A stretch of 7,384 nucleotides of DNA from CAYRFE01 sp964423645 [NCBI: uncultured bacterium] (GCA_964423645.1 CAYRFE010000063.1:1-7384), one strand, 5' to 3'. Positions 1-7,067 are shown, counted from the first letter of the stretch. Notes: generated by a model from the letters alone, not told the origin. Program-made: numbers and translations.

Positions 1-1482
1 CTCATCGGTTGCATCCTCGTCGACCATACTCACTCCCAAACTGATTGCGACCGATAAATCGCCGTGAGGTGTCTGCACTTTTAACTTTTCAATGCTCACT
101 CTTATCCGTTCAGCGACCAAATAGGCATCATGTATATCGGTCTCCGGCATAAGAATAATGAATTCTTCTCCTCCGAAACGACATACGATATCATTATCTC
201 GCACTGCATCTTTTGCGGTTTTTGCGACGTGTATAAGCACCAGGTCACCTACATCATGACCATACGTATCGTTGAATTTTTTAAAATGATCGATATCAAA
301 TAAAACTATTGAAAACACGGCGTTATTTCGTTTATACCGATTGAATTCTTTACTCAACATATCATTAAAATACCGTCTGTTGTATTGTTTTGTAAGGGGA
401 TCAACGGTAGAAAAATAACGTAATTCCATTTGTTTTTCTATTTTTGTTATTGAAACTGCGGCAACGTTTGCCATAATCTGCAGTACTTCTGTCTGTGTAT
501 CGGTAAACTCACTGCCGTCAATATTTCCCCAACTTCCGGATACAAAAATATACGCCTTAACCCTATCCTCCCATATAATTCTGGCACCGCGACGTATTTC
601 TGCATCCGCAAACTCAGCAGGCAAAAGCTCGTGCACATCGTCGGTTTCAAAAAAATCACCTTCGATATCCTCCCGTTTCAGATGCAATTGCTCGGGTATG
701 ACAACGTCCTCTGAGGTGTTTTTTTTCAGATAGAATGTGTCGTAAAGAATCGGATCCTCGTAATACAACAACACGGTGTTGATATACAAGTTATCCGCAA
801 TATTGGTGCATAAATAATCAAACGCCTCACCCAGATCATCAATTTTTGACAACTCAATAATAAAAGAATGGAGAAAGGTAAGTGTATTGACTTTCTCCTC
901 AAGTACGATTTTTTCTTTCTGTCGCTCTATACGATCGTACGCATTTCGAAAAATGACATTGACATTCTCCTCAAGGACCTTATTGATAAATGTCATTGTA
1001 AGATGCTCTTCCTCAGTCATATCATGCAAATACAGCCCCTTCCACATTCCGATGTACGTATCTTCAAATGTGGTCTCACTGAAATATGAAATAAAATTCA
1101 CTTCACCGAATCCTTCGGAAATAATGTCGCGAATTTCAGGATCGGACAATGCATTCTGTACTTCTAATAATCCTTTATCGTTCACTGCCCGCGGCATCTC
1201 AACCCCGATACATTCTTTCTCAAAAAGCTTATTATCCTTATAGGAAATAAAAAGATAATTTTTTTCTTCATTTTTCACTAAAAGATATGGAATAAAATCA
1301 TCGCGTTCATACACTTTGTTCATGAATTCAACAAATTCGCGAGTAAGTGCGGCAATATCAAGATTACTCAAAGAAAATTTCATCAATCCAAATAACAGAT
1401 CATTCAGCGAATGAGAAGATTTGGGAAGCTTTTCGTAAAGAATTAACTTTCCCGTTTTAATAGTTTTCTCTTTATACTTCAT
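1..1482 (-). CDS. GAF-GGDEF diguanylate cyclase, C-terminus cut by window edge
   Basis: This frame is open for 494 codons from the ATG at 1482-1480 to the window edge. The GGDEF domain starts near residue 361 (DPLTKQYNRR) and carries the signature GGEEF at 437-441. D396 (FDIDHF), N404 and D413 match the metal- and GTP-binding residues of the family. An inhibitory I-site RxxD (R428-D431) lies exactly five residues before GGEEF. The protein is therefore predicted to be an active, product-inhibited enzyme making cyclic di-GMP from two GTP. Residues about 205-350 have a GAF-like pattern and end in a helix that leads into the cyclase. Residues about 28-180 look like a second, degenerate GAF, with a charged helix (about 180-200) between them. 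I see no signal peptide or transmembrane segment, so it is probably cytoplasmic with an unknown ligand. About 25-30 C-terminal residues lie outside the window. A weak AAGGGA (1500-1495) precedes the start. The GGDEF call is firm; the GAF calls are from pattern only. Confidence 0.93.
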   Translation of the reverse strand, partial: MKYKEKTIKTGKLILYEKLPKSSHSLNDLLFGLMKFSLSNLDIAALTREFVEFMNKVYERDDFIPYLLVKNEEKNYLFISYKDNKLFEKECIGVEMPRAVNDKGLLEVQNALSDPEIRDIISEGFGEVNFISYFSETTFEDTYIGMWKGLYLHDMTEEEHLTMTFINKVLEENVNVIFRNAYDRIERQKEKIVLEEKVNTLTFLHSFIIELSKIDDLGEAFDYLCTNIADNLYINTVLLYYEDPILYDTFYLKKNTSEDVVIPEQLHLKREDIEGDFFETDDVHELLPAEFADAEIRRGARIIWEDRVKAYIFVSGSWGNIDGSEFTDTQTEVLQIMANVAAVSITKIEKQMELRYFSTVDPLTKQYNRRYFNDMLSKEFNRYKRNNAVFSIVLFDIDHFKKFNDTYGHDVGDLVLIHVAKTAKDAVRDNDIVCRFGGEEFIILMPETDIHDAYLVAERIRVSIEKLKVQTPHGDLSVAISLGVSMVDEDATDE

Positions 1483-1504
1483 TTTTTTCTTTTTTCCCTT
1501 ATTG

Positions 1505-1533
1505 ATAATACTCGATAACCGACAAAAAGGCAA
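1505..1533 (-). promoter_or_regulatory. candidate sigma70 promoter for the diguanylate cyclase gene
   Basis: On the minus strand, TTGCCT (1533-1528, 4 of 6 to TTGACA) and TATTAT (1510-1505, 5 of 6 to TATAAT) are separated by exactly 17 bp. Transcription would start near 1498, leaving a leader of only about 16 nt. That would place the transcript start at the weak AAGGGA ribosome site, so the true start may differ. Sequence match only. Confidence 0.35.
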
Positions 1534-1574
1534 GAATGTTTTCAAATCATGATACATATTATTCCACGCGATAC

Positions 1575-1603
1575 TTGACAAGCATAAGACATTACAGTAT
1601 CCT
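1575..1603 (+). promoter_or_regulatory. sigma70-type promoter for the channel gene
   Basis: A perfect -35 TTGACA (1575-1580), a 17 bp spacer and a -10 TATCCT (1598-1603, 4 of 6) face the channel gene. Transcription would start near 1610, giving a leader of about 30 nt that contains the GGAGG at 1631. The site does not overlap the opposing promoter, so both genes could be read independently. Confidence 0.55.
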
Positions 1604-1630
1604 CACTGTTGTATTCATATTATACTACAA

Positions 1631-1635
1631 GGAGG
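1631..1635 (+). promoter_or_regulatory. ribosome binding site that fixes the channel start
   Basis: GGAGG followed by 5 nt and ATG at 1641. This supports ATG 1641 over the upstream in-frame ATG at 1536. The upstream start has no Shine-Dalgarno match and would place the predicted promoter inside the coding sequence. Confidence 0.85.
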
Positions 1636-1640
1636 CACTC

Positions 1641-3548
1641 ATGACAAAAAGTTGTTTAAACGAAAAGTTACGCTACAAATTCGACAATATAATGTCGAAA
1701 GGAACGCCGGCATTGATCGGTTTGCTCGCGACAGTCTCGGTCATTTTGATCAGTTTGATCTCGCTGGCAGTATGGTTCACGCATCTTGTTCCTAAGGACG
1801 ATCCTACTGCGAAAGATCCTAATTTTTTAGAAGTGTTCTGGAAAAGTCTCATGCGAACGCTCGATCCCGGAACTATGGGAGGTGACTCAGGTACATTCGG
1901 ATTAGTAATGCTACTGGTCACGCTTGTCGGTATTTTTATCATCAGTGCGCTCATCGGTATTATTAATAACGGTATCGGCGATAAACTGGATAACTTACGA
2001 AAAGGTCGATCAAAGGTACTGGAACACAACCATACCGTTATTCTTGGTTGGTCAGAACAAATTTTTACGATCATCAGTGAATTGGTCGAAGCAAATCGCA
2101 ATCAGAAACATCCGTCTATCGTCATAATGGGTAATAAAGATAAAATTGAGATGGAAGAAGAGATTGCCGACCGTGTACCCGAAACCGCGAATACTCGCGT
2201 TATCTGTAGATCCGGTAATCCTATTGACACTCGCGATCTGCATATAACCAGTCTTAATGATGCTCGCTCAATCATCATATTGTCACCTGAATCTGATGAT
2301 CCCGATGCTGAAGTATTGAAAACCATGCTTGCGATCACCAACGGTACAGACCGAAAAGAAGATGCATACCATATCGTAGCCGAACTTCGTGATCCGAAAA
2401 ACATGGAAATTGCGCAAATTGTCGGTAAAGACGAAGTCGAGTTGGTTCTTGTGGGAGATCTGATCTCACGTATCATTGCACAAACATGCCGCCAAAGCGG
2501 TTTGTCAATTGTATATACAGAGCTTCTCGATTTTGGCGGAGACGAGATATATTTCGCCGAGGAACCGTCGCTTGTCGGCAAAACATTCCGTGATGCGGTT
2601 TTCGCATATGAAACCTCAACCATTATGGGGTATGTCCCCCAAAACGGCACGCCATCCCTTAATCCTCCCATGAACACTGTTTTACAAAAAGGTGATAAAC
2701 TCATCGCAATTTCAGAAGATGATGATACGATCATTCTTTCAGGTAAAACAAATTTCGCGATCAACGAGAATGCGATCACTCGTGAGGTGCAAGAAGGGCA
2801 AAAACCGGAAAAAACACTTGTTTTGGGATGGAACTGGCGCGCACCGACAATTATTAACGAATTAGATAACTATGTCACACACGGGTCACACATTTCCGTG
2901 GTAGCGGATGTTGAATACGGTGAATCAATTATCACCGAGCAGTGTAGCGGCATTTTAAAAAATCAAACGATAAGTTTCACTCACGCTGATACTACCGACA
3001 GGAAAATACTCAACGGATTAGACTTGGCATCGTTCAATCATATCATAATCTTATGTTATTCTGACACTATGCCGGCTCAGCAAGCTGATGCAAAAACACT
3101 TATGACACTATTGCATTTGCGTGATATTGCCGACAAAAACAAAACACCGTTTACGATTGTCAGCGAGATGATGGATATCAATAACAGAGAATTGGCAGAG
3201 GTCGCGCGGGTCAACGATTTTATTGTGAGTGATAAACTCATCAGCTTATTGTTGGCACAAATTTCAGAAAACAAACATTTAAACGCAGTTTTTGTCGACT
3301 TATTCGATCCCGACGGTTCGGAAATTTATGTCAAGCCTGCAGTAAATTACGTCAAAGCAGGCGAAAAAGTTACTTTTTATACCGTTCTCGAAGCAGCAGC
3401 ATTGCGTAATGAGATCGCGATCGGCTATAAAGTCGCTCGTTTGGAAGGTAATGCCGCTAAATCACACGGGGTTGTTGTTAATCCGAACAAATCGGAAATG
3501 ATCACGTTTGCACCGGGTGACAAGTTGATTCTTATCGCTGAAGATTGA
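1641..3548 (+). CDS. CASTOR/POLLUX (DMI1)-type ion channel with two RCK domains
   Basis: The product is a 635-residue membrane protein. A short basic N-terminus leads to a first hydrophobic segment (about 23-48), a pore-like loop (about 62-83, containing TLDPGTMGGD) and a second hydrophobic segment (about 86-109), then a long cytoplasmic part. That part has two tandem RCK/TrkA-N-like domains opening at 131 (HTVILGWSEQ) and 391 (KTLVLGWNWR), with RCK-C-like regions near 295-360 and 550-635. The phrase ELLDFGGDEIYF (294-305) is echoed at 550-563 (VFVDLFDPDGSEIY), showing the internal duplication. The two-helix pore, paired GW nucleotide-fold openings and TMGGD loop are what I recall of bacterial relatives of the plant CASTOR/POLLUX channels. 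Those plant proteins are cation channels of the nuclear envelope. The canonical potassium filter TVGYG is absent, so ion selectivity cannot be inferred. The gene is monocistronic: own promoter, strong terminator. Bacterial role unknown. Family call is confident; ion and ligand are not. Confidence 0.9.
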   Translation: MTKSCLNEKLRYKFDNIMSKGTPALIGLLATVSVILISLISLAVWFTHLVPKDDPTAKDPNFLEVFWKSLMRTLDPGTMGGDSGTFGLVMLLVTLVGIFIISALIGIINNGIGDKLDNLRKGRSKVLEHNHTVILGWSEQIFTIISELVEANRNQKHPSIVIMGNKDKIEMEEEIADRVPETANTRVICRSGNPIDTRDLHITSLNDARSIIILSPESDDPDAEVLKTMLAITNGTDRKEDAYHIVAELRDPKNMEIAQIVGKDEVELVLVGDLISRIIAQTCRQSGLSIVYTELLDFGGDEIYFAEEPSLVGKTFRDAVFAYETSTIMGYVPQNGTPSLNPPMNTVLQKGDKLIAISEDDDTIILSGKTNFAINENAITREVQEGQKPEKTLVLGWNWRAPTIINELDNYVTHGSHISVVADVEYGESIITEQCSGILKNQTISFTHADTTDRKILNGLDLASFNHIIILCYSDTMPAQQADAKTLMTLLHLRDIADKNKTPFTIVSEMMDINNRELAEVARVNDFIVSDKLISLLLAQISENKHLNAVFVDLFDPDGSEIYVKPAVNYVKAGEKVTFYTVLEAAALRNEIAIGYKVARLEGNAAKSHGVVVNPNKSEMITFAPGDKLILIAED

Positions 3549-3574
3549 TATCGCTTAAATGAATCTCTTTTGTT

Positions 3575-3600
3575 AAGGGCGTGGCTATCGCGCCCTTTTT
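3575..3600 (+). terminator. intrinsic terminator of the channel gene
   Basis: A 7 bp perfect stem AAGGGCG (3575-3581) / CGCCCTT (3591-3597) with a 9 nt loop runs straight into a T tract ending at 3600. It lies 26 bp after the channel stop codon. Read on the minus strand, the A-rich side only weakly resembles a terminator. Confidence 0.85.
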
Positions 3601-3655
3601 CTAATACTACAAATAATCATGTGTCGCGACATTGGGAATTTTTGAAACGTTTACT

Positions 3656-3742
3656 ACCCCGTCATCCTTCTGACGCCACCCCTTCAGTGTGAAGAGGAGT
3701 TAAATCTGTGAATGATAAAACACGGCATTAAAAAATCAGCGT
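3656..3742 (+). repeat. direct repeat, copy A
   Basis: Copy A matches copy B (3962-4047) over two blocks. The first 31 bp (3656-3686) are identical, and identity continues to 41 of 43 by 3698. The last 20 bp (3723-3742, starting CGGCATTAAAA) match at 19 of 20. The middle is diverged and differs by one base in length. It contains the hairpin CCCCTTCA-GTG-TGAAGAGG (3679-3697), which has one mismatch. The copies are 306 bp apart and in the same orientation. Confidence 0.85.
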
Positions 3743-3755
3743 AACCTCCAAACAA

Positions 3756-3834
3756 TGTGTCATTATCGGGCTTGACCCGATAATCCAGATGACTTTATAA
3801 ATTTCTAGATTCCCGTTTTCACGGGAATGACACA
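3756..3834. repeat. 79 bp double-hairpin palindromic element (MITE/REP-like)
   Basis: The ends are perfect 9 bp inverted repeats: TGTGTCATT (3756-3764) and AATGACACA (3826-3834). Each end is also part of its own hairpin. The first is ATTATCGGG (3762-3770), loop CTTGA, CCCGATAAT (3776-3784), a perfect 9 bp stem. The second is ATTCCCGT (3809-3816), loop TTTC, ACGGGAAT (3821-3828), a perfect 8 bp stem. Between them are 24 AT-rich bp. The two outer ends can also pair, giving a cloverleaf or cruciform. From memory, GTCATTCCCG-ended palindromes are dispersed in many bacterial genomes. No target-site duplication is obvious, and no transposase lies in the window. Confidence 0.85.
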
Positions 3835-3840
3835 TACTGG

Positions 3841-3862
3841 CTTTTTGTGGCAAGACAAAAAG
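3841..3862. repeat. short perfect hairpin
   Basis: CTTTTTGT (3841-3848), a 6 nt loop GGCAAG, and ACAAAAAG (3855-3862) form a perfect 8 bp stem. It lies 6 bp after the double-hairpin element. Similar CTTTTTGT/ACAAAAAG palindromes occur in intergenic DNA of other bacteria as I recall, which suggests a mobile or dispersed motif. Neither strand has a following T tract, so it is not a typical terminator. Confidence 0.55.
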
Positions 3863-3920
3863 TAAGGCAGGAGTTTTGAAGTTGCGCCATCCCCTCCGTG
3901 ACAAGGTGAGAAGTTGTCTA

Positions 3921-3952
3921 TGTCATTTCGAACCTTTAGGTGAGAAATGACA
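3921..3952. repeat. 32 bp hairpin with symmetric GA/GA internal loop
   Basis: TGTCATTTC (3921-3929) pairs perfectly with GAAATGACA (3944-3952). Inside it, ACC (3932-3934) pairs with GGT (3939-3941) over a TTTA loop. The two stems are joined by GA (3930-3931) opposite GA (3942-3943), the arrangement of a tandem sheared G-A mismatch in RNA. The outer TGTCATT is shared with the ends of the 79 bp element, suggesting a related REP-like family. No T tract follows on either strand. Confidence 0.6.
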
Positions 3953-3961
3953 ACGCGTTAC

Positions 3962-4047
3962 ACCCCGTCATCCTTCTGACGCCACCCCTTCAATGTGAAG
4001 GGGAATGATCTCCAAGAAACCATCTATCGGCATTAAAAATTCAGCGT
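3962..4047 (+). repeat. direct repeat, copy B
   Basis: This is the partner of copy A (3656-3742). Its first 31 bp (3962-3992) are identical to copy A and its final 20 bp (4028-4047) differ at one base. Here the inner hairpin CCCCTTCA (3985-3992), loop ATG, TGAAGGGG (3996-4003) is a perfect 8 bp stem, so copy B may be the less decayed copy. It ends 23 bp before the uvrC stop codon and may lie in the uvrC 3' untranslated region. Confidence 0.85.
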
Positions 4048-4070
4048 GAAGCAATACAAATATGTTACTT

Positions 4071-5840
4071 TTATTCATTCGATTTTTCTATAAACTCCCG
4101 TATTTTCTGCGCAGTTTCTTTCCCGATCCCGGGCACTTTACACAGATCATCAACAGTTGACGTGCGCACATTGTCAAGGGACCCGAAAAACGTTAATATC
4201 ATATCGGCTTTTTTTGCACCAAGCCCCGGTATATCCCGTAAAGGGTTTGACACGTTTTTCTTGCGTTTTTTCGTTCGACTATACGTTATTCCGAAACGAT
4301 GCACTTCGTCACGCGCTTTCATAAGTAATAATAACGCAGGATCATCTTTTTCCAGACGTAGTGCTTTGCCATCACTTCTGATAACCGTCTCTTCCCTTTT
4401 CGCAAGACCGACCAACGGAAGCTCAATCCCGATCTTCATTAAAGAATCAACCGCAAACGCGACTTGCACCGGCCCACCGTCGATAAGTATCAGATCGGGC
4501 AAATCCTTTTTCTCTTTATAGCGTCTGCCCGTTATCTCCGCCATCATTTGGAAATCATTTTGAGTTACGGCAGCAATCGAAAATTTTCTGTACAACCGTT
4601 TATTAAAGCCTCCGCGCTCAATACGGATACACGCTCCGACAAAAAGTTCCTTGCCGTAATTTGAAATATCGAACGCATCGACGGAAGATACTTCTTCAAT
4701 ATCTAAAACATCCGCAAGTCGTTCAAATTGTGCGTCAAGACTATGCAGAAAATGCTTTTGTATCGCAAATACGGCATTTTCTACGACCATTGCCATCATC
4801 TTCATATCATATTCGGTTCGCGGTTGAATTATTTCAGGGCGAACGCCATACCCGCGTTCAATTCGCTCCGCCACCGATACAAAAGAATCGTCCATGTCTG
4901 ATACAACAATAGCGCCCGGAATCATTGTCTGTGCGCGATAATGAATAAGTAAAAATGCACTCAGAACATCTGTTTCGTGTTCAGATGATTCAAAAACCTC
5001 GCTCACTCGATCAAGAACTTTACCGCCACGCACTTTGAACATACATATCCCACATTTACCGTCACGACTCACTACAGCGCAATAATCTCTGTTCTCTTCT
5101 TTTGACTGATTCTCAACACCGGGCATAAAAATGATTTGGCGTAAGCCATCCAATTGATCGCGCAGACGTGCCGCATCTTCAAAACGCATCTCACCGGCAG
5201 CCGTTTTCATTTCGCGCTCCAGTGTTAAATATAAATCCTTTGCATTACCGCGAAGCACGAAAAGGATATGTTGTATTGTCTCACGATACTCATCTTTCGT
5301 AATTTTATTCTCACAAGGACCTTGACAGCGCCCCAAATGATACTGCAGACACACCGTTTTCGGCATCATACCGCAATGGCGAAACGGAAAAAGAGCCCGT
5401 AATTTCCACATAAATTCACGTAAGGTTGCTACTGACGTGTAGGGACCGAAATAAAGCGAACCGTCATTTTTTTTCATGCGGGTTATATACACTTTCGGGA
5501 AATCCTCTTTGATCGTCACTTTTACATAGGGGAATGTTTTTCCGTCCTTAAGCGAGACGTTGTAGTGAGGTTGGTTTTCTTTTATCAAATTATTTTCAAG
5601 TACCAATGCACTGACCTCACTGTCAACAACAATAAATTCAACATCGGCTGCGCTGTGGACCATTATGCGCTTTCGACGCTCAAGTTTCTTGTCATTCATA
5701 TAACTCAATAATCGTTTTTTCAGATTCTTGGCCTTGCCGACGTAAAGAATCGAACCATGATTATTTTTAAATAAATAGACGCCCGGAAGTTCGGGCGCAT
5801 TTTTTACTATTTTGAGTAAATGTTCACGGGATGACGACAT
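4071..5840 (-). CDS. uvrC: UvrABC excinuclease subunit C
   Basis: UvrC makes both incisions flanking a DNA lesion during nucleotide excision repair, acting on the UvrB-DNA complex. The 589-residue product is full length (E. coli about 610). The N-terminal GIY-YIG nuclease (about 15-95) has G20-V-Y, Y33-V-G, R43 and E82 for the 3' incision. A cysteine set C156, C164, C172, C176 matches in spacing the last three iron-sulfur ligands reported for E. coli UvrC. The UVR helical pair that binds UvrB lies at about 200-236. The RNase H-like nuclease for the 5' incision has D391 (AFDISN), D454 (LIDGG) and H514 (DEVHRF). Tandem helix-hairpin-helix motifs (about 533-586, GLG and GIG) bind DNA. The usual GGKGQ after D454 reads GGPVQ here. 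GGAGG at 5850-5846 sits 5 nt before the ATG. The start is 18 bp after the aminotransferase stop, so the two are probably co-transcribed. No SOS box was recognised. Confidence 0.97.
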   Translation of the reverse strand: MSSSREHLLKIVKNAPELPGVYLFKNNHGSILYVGKAKNLKKRLLSYMNDKKLERRKRIMVHSAADVEFIVVDSEVSALVLENNLIKENQPHYNVSLKDGKTFPYVKVTIKEDFPKVYITRMKKNDGSLYFGPYTSVATLREFMWKLRALFPFRHCGMMPKTVCLQYHLGRCQGPCENKITKDEYRETIQHILFVLRGNAKDLYLTLEREMKTAAGEMRFEDAARLRDQLDGLRQIIFMPGVENQSKEENRDYCAVVSRDGKCGICMFKVRGGKVLDRVSEVFESSEHETDVLSAFLLIHYRAQTMIPGAIVVSDMDDSFVSVAERIERGYGVRPEIIQPRTEYDMKMMAMVVENAVFAIQKHFLHSLDAQFERLADVLDIEEVSSVDAFDISNYGKELFVGACIRIERGGFNKRLYRKFSIAAVTQNDFQMMAEITGRRYKEKKDLPDLILIDGGPVQVAFAVDSLMKIGIELPLVGLAKREETVIRSDGKALRLEKDDPALLLLMKARDEVHRFGITYSRTKKRKKNVSNPLRDIPGLGAKKADMILTFFGSLDNVRTSTVDDLCKVPGIGKETAQKIREFIEKSNE

Positions 5841-5858
5841 CGCGTCCTCCGTTTTCGG

Positions 5859-7067
5859 TTAGACGGAAACAGTGACGGTTGCGTTTACTATCTCGGCACA
5901 ACGTGCGAGTTTTGCATCAGGTACCGAACATAAAGCAATACGTATACCATGCGGAAGTGGTACGAGGAACACATCTTTTTCCATCAATGCCGCGACATCT
6001 TGTGCAGGGTGATCACTTTTCAGACTCACAAAGAAACCGTCATCAAAAGGCATGATCAATTGCGGATCAACATTCTTCAAAAAGGTCTGTGCGCGTTGCT
6101 TTAAAATACCATGCCAATACGCACGGGTTTTAAAAAAACTGTCAAGGGAATCTTTATCGTTCCATAGTGCCGCCATCAATAATTGTCCTGTCGCAGGCGA
6201 ACTTCCATAACAGGAACGATTGGATATGGTAATTATATTTTTAAATTCCTGTAATACGGCGTCATCATTATGCAACGCAAATAATGCTGCGGTTCTCAAA
6301 CCGTATTTTGCGTACCCTTTAGAAATAGAATAATTGACGATCGATAAAATATGATCTTTACATGCATCAAGCCATTGGAACAACGCTTTTTGTTCCGGAT
6401 CACTGAAATCAATATAGGCGACATCCTGAAAAAGAATGATATTCCGATCAATGCCGTTTAAAAAGTTTATAATTGCATCCCACTCATCTTTTTTAACGCT
6501 ATATCCGGTCGGATTATGCGCGGGAGAATTAAATATAATGAATACTGTTTTTTGTTCTTCTGCGACCGCTGATACCGTTTGTTTAAAACTTTCGAGATTG
6601 AATGCATTATCATGTATCATTGAGAATTCAGTAACTTTTCTATAGTTATCTGACATTATCGTATAATACGGTGCCCAGTTCCAATCCGGAATAATAACAC
6701 TGTCGCCGATCTCGGTATAATTAAAAATTGCCTGTCGAATTCCTGCAAGTCCACCCGCAACCGCAGTTGATGCAATGTGACGTTTCGGCATATATGATTC
6801 AAAACACAAATGTGTCATCGCTTCCAAAAACATAGGATATCCCTCAAGCGGCGCATAATTTGAAAGCTTTTTCATGTCAATATGCTGTAATAATGAGTCA
6901 ATCTCTTGAAACGTTACCAATGTACCTGTATCATCCGTGAGTGCACCTATCGTACCATTAATCACCGGTTCAGCTCCAACCACAGCGATTCGCTTTTGTG
7001 CTGATTTACTGCTGTTAAATATAACATCTGAAAAAACCGAGCCCTGTTTGTGCGAGTTTGCGAACAC
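5859..7067 (-). CDS. class I/II PLP-dependent aminotransferase (aspartate/aromatic type)
   Basis: The 402-residue product is a fold-type I aminotransferase, predicted to move an amino group from an amino acid to a 2-oxo acid using pyridoxal phosphate. K250 in SISKGYAKYGLR is the cofactor lysine, with R258 eight residues on, as in aspartate aminotransferase. N185 (HNPTG), D215 and Y218 (QDVAYIDF) contact the cofactor. Y71 (YAPLEG), the glycine loop near 105-109, W129/W131 and R376 (GIRIAL) fit the remaining family sites; R376 would bind the substrate carboxylate. Substrate cannot be set from motifs: aspartate or aromatic amino acids are most likely. The start is GTG 7067, 6 nt behind AGGAGG (7079-7074). 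A longer in-frame reading from 7172 exists only because it translates through tRNA-Leu. No signal peptide is seen, so it is cytoplasmic. The gene lies between the tRNA (27 bp upstream) and uvrC (18 bp downstream). Family is confident; substrate is not. Confidence 0.92.
   Translation of the reverse strand: MFANSHKQGSVFSDVIFNSSKSAQKRIAVVGAEPVINGTIGALTDDTGTLVTFQEIDSLLQHIDMKKLSNYAPLEGYPMFLEAMTHLCFESYMPKRHIASTAVAGGLAGIRQAIFNYTEIGDSVIIPDWNWAPYYTIMSDNYRKVTEFSMIHDNAFNLESFKQTVSAVAEEQKTVFIIFNSPAHNPTGYSVKKDEWDAIINFLNGIDRNIILFQDVAYIDFSDPEQKALFQWLDACKDHILSIVNYSISKGYAKYGLRTAALFALHNDDAVLQEFKNIITISNRSCYGSSPATGQLLMAALWNDKDSLDSFFKTRAYWHGILKQRAQTFLKNVDPQLIMPFDDGFFVSLKSDHPAQDVAALMEKDVFLVPLPHGIRIALCSVPDAKLARCAEIVNATVTVSV

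Larger units (their letters stand above)
3601..4070. other. gene-free, palindrome-rich spacer between convergent genes
   Basis: This 470 bp holds no credible coding frame. Almost all of it is repeat or hairpin sequence, listed separately: direct repeat copies at 3656-3742 and 3962-4047, a double-hairpin element at 3756-3834, and hairpins at 3841-3862 and 3921-3952. It separates the 3' ends of the channel gene and uvrC, a usual place for REP/MITE-like insertions. No T-tailed terminator for uvrC is visible on the minus strand. One of these structures may mark that 3' end. Confidence 0.7.

Noticed and set aside
447-659. Minus-strand frame of 70 codons inside the cyclase gene
   Set aside because: It is a shadow frame. 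The real reading is the 494-codon cyclase frame that runs off the left window edge.
1621-1633. TATACT at 1621-1626 as a -10 box for the channel gene
   Set aside because: It has no -35 at the right distance, and transcription would begin inside the GGAGG ribosome site.
1536-1640. Upstream in-frame ATG of the channel gene (670-residue version)
   Set aside because: It has no ribosome site, the extension has no family resemblance, and it contains the best promoter for the gene. ATG 1641 follows GGAGG by 5 nt.
2102-2779. 225-codon minus-strand frame opposite the channel gene
   Set aside because: It is antisense to a clearly conserved protein, is serine-rich as antisense frames often are, and has no ribosome site.
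3841-3862. Hairpin as the terminator of uvrC
   Set aside because: No T run follows it on the minus strand, and it lies over 200 bp beyond the uvrC stop codon.
3656-4047. CRISPR array
   Set aside because: There are only two copies, 306 bp apart, with hairpins rather than regularly spaced unique spacers, and no cas gene.
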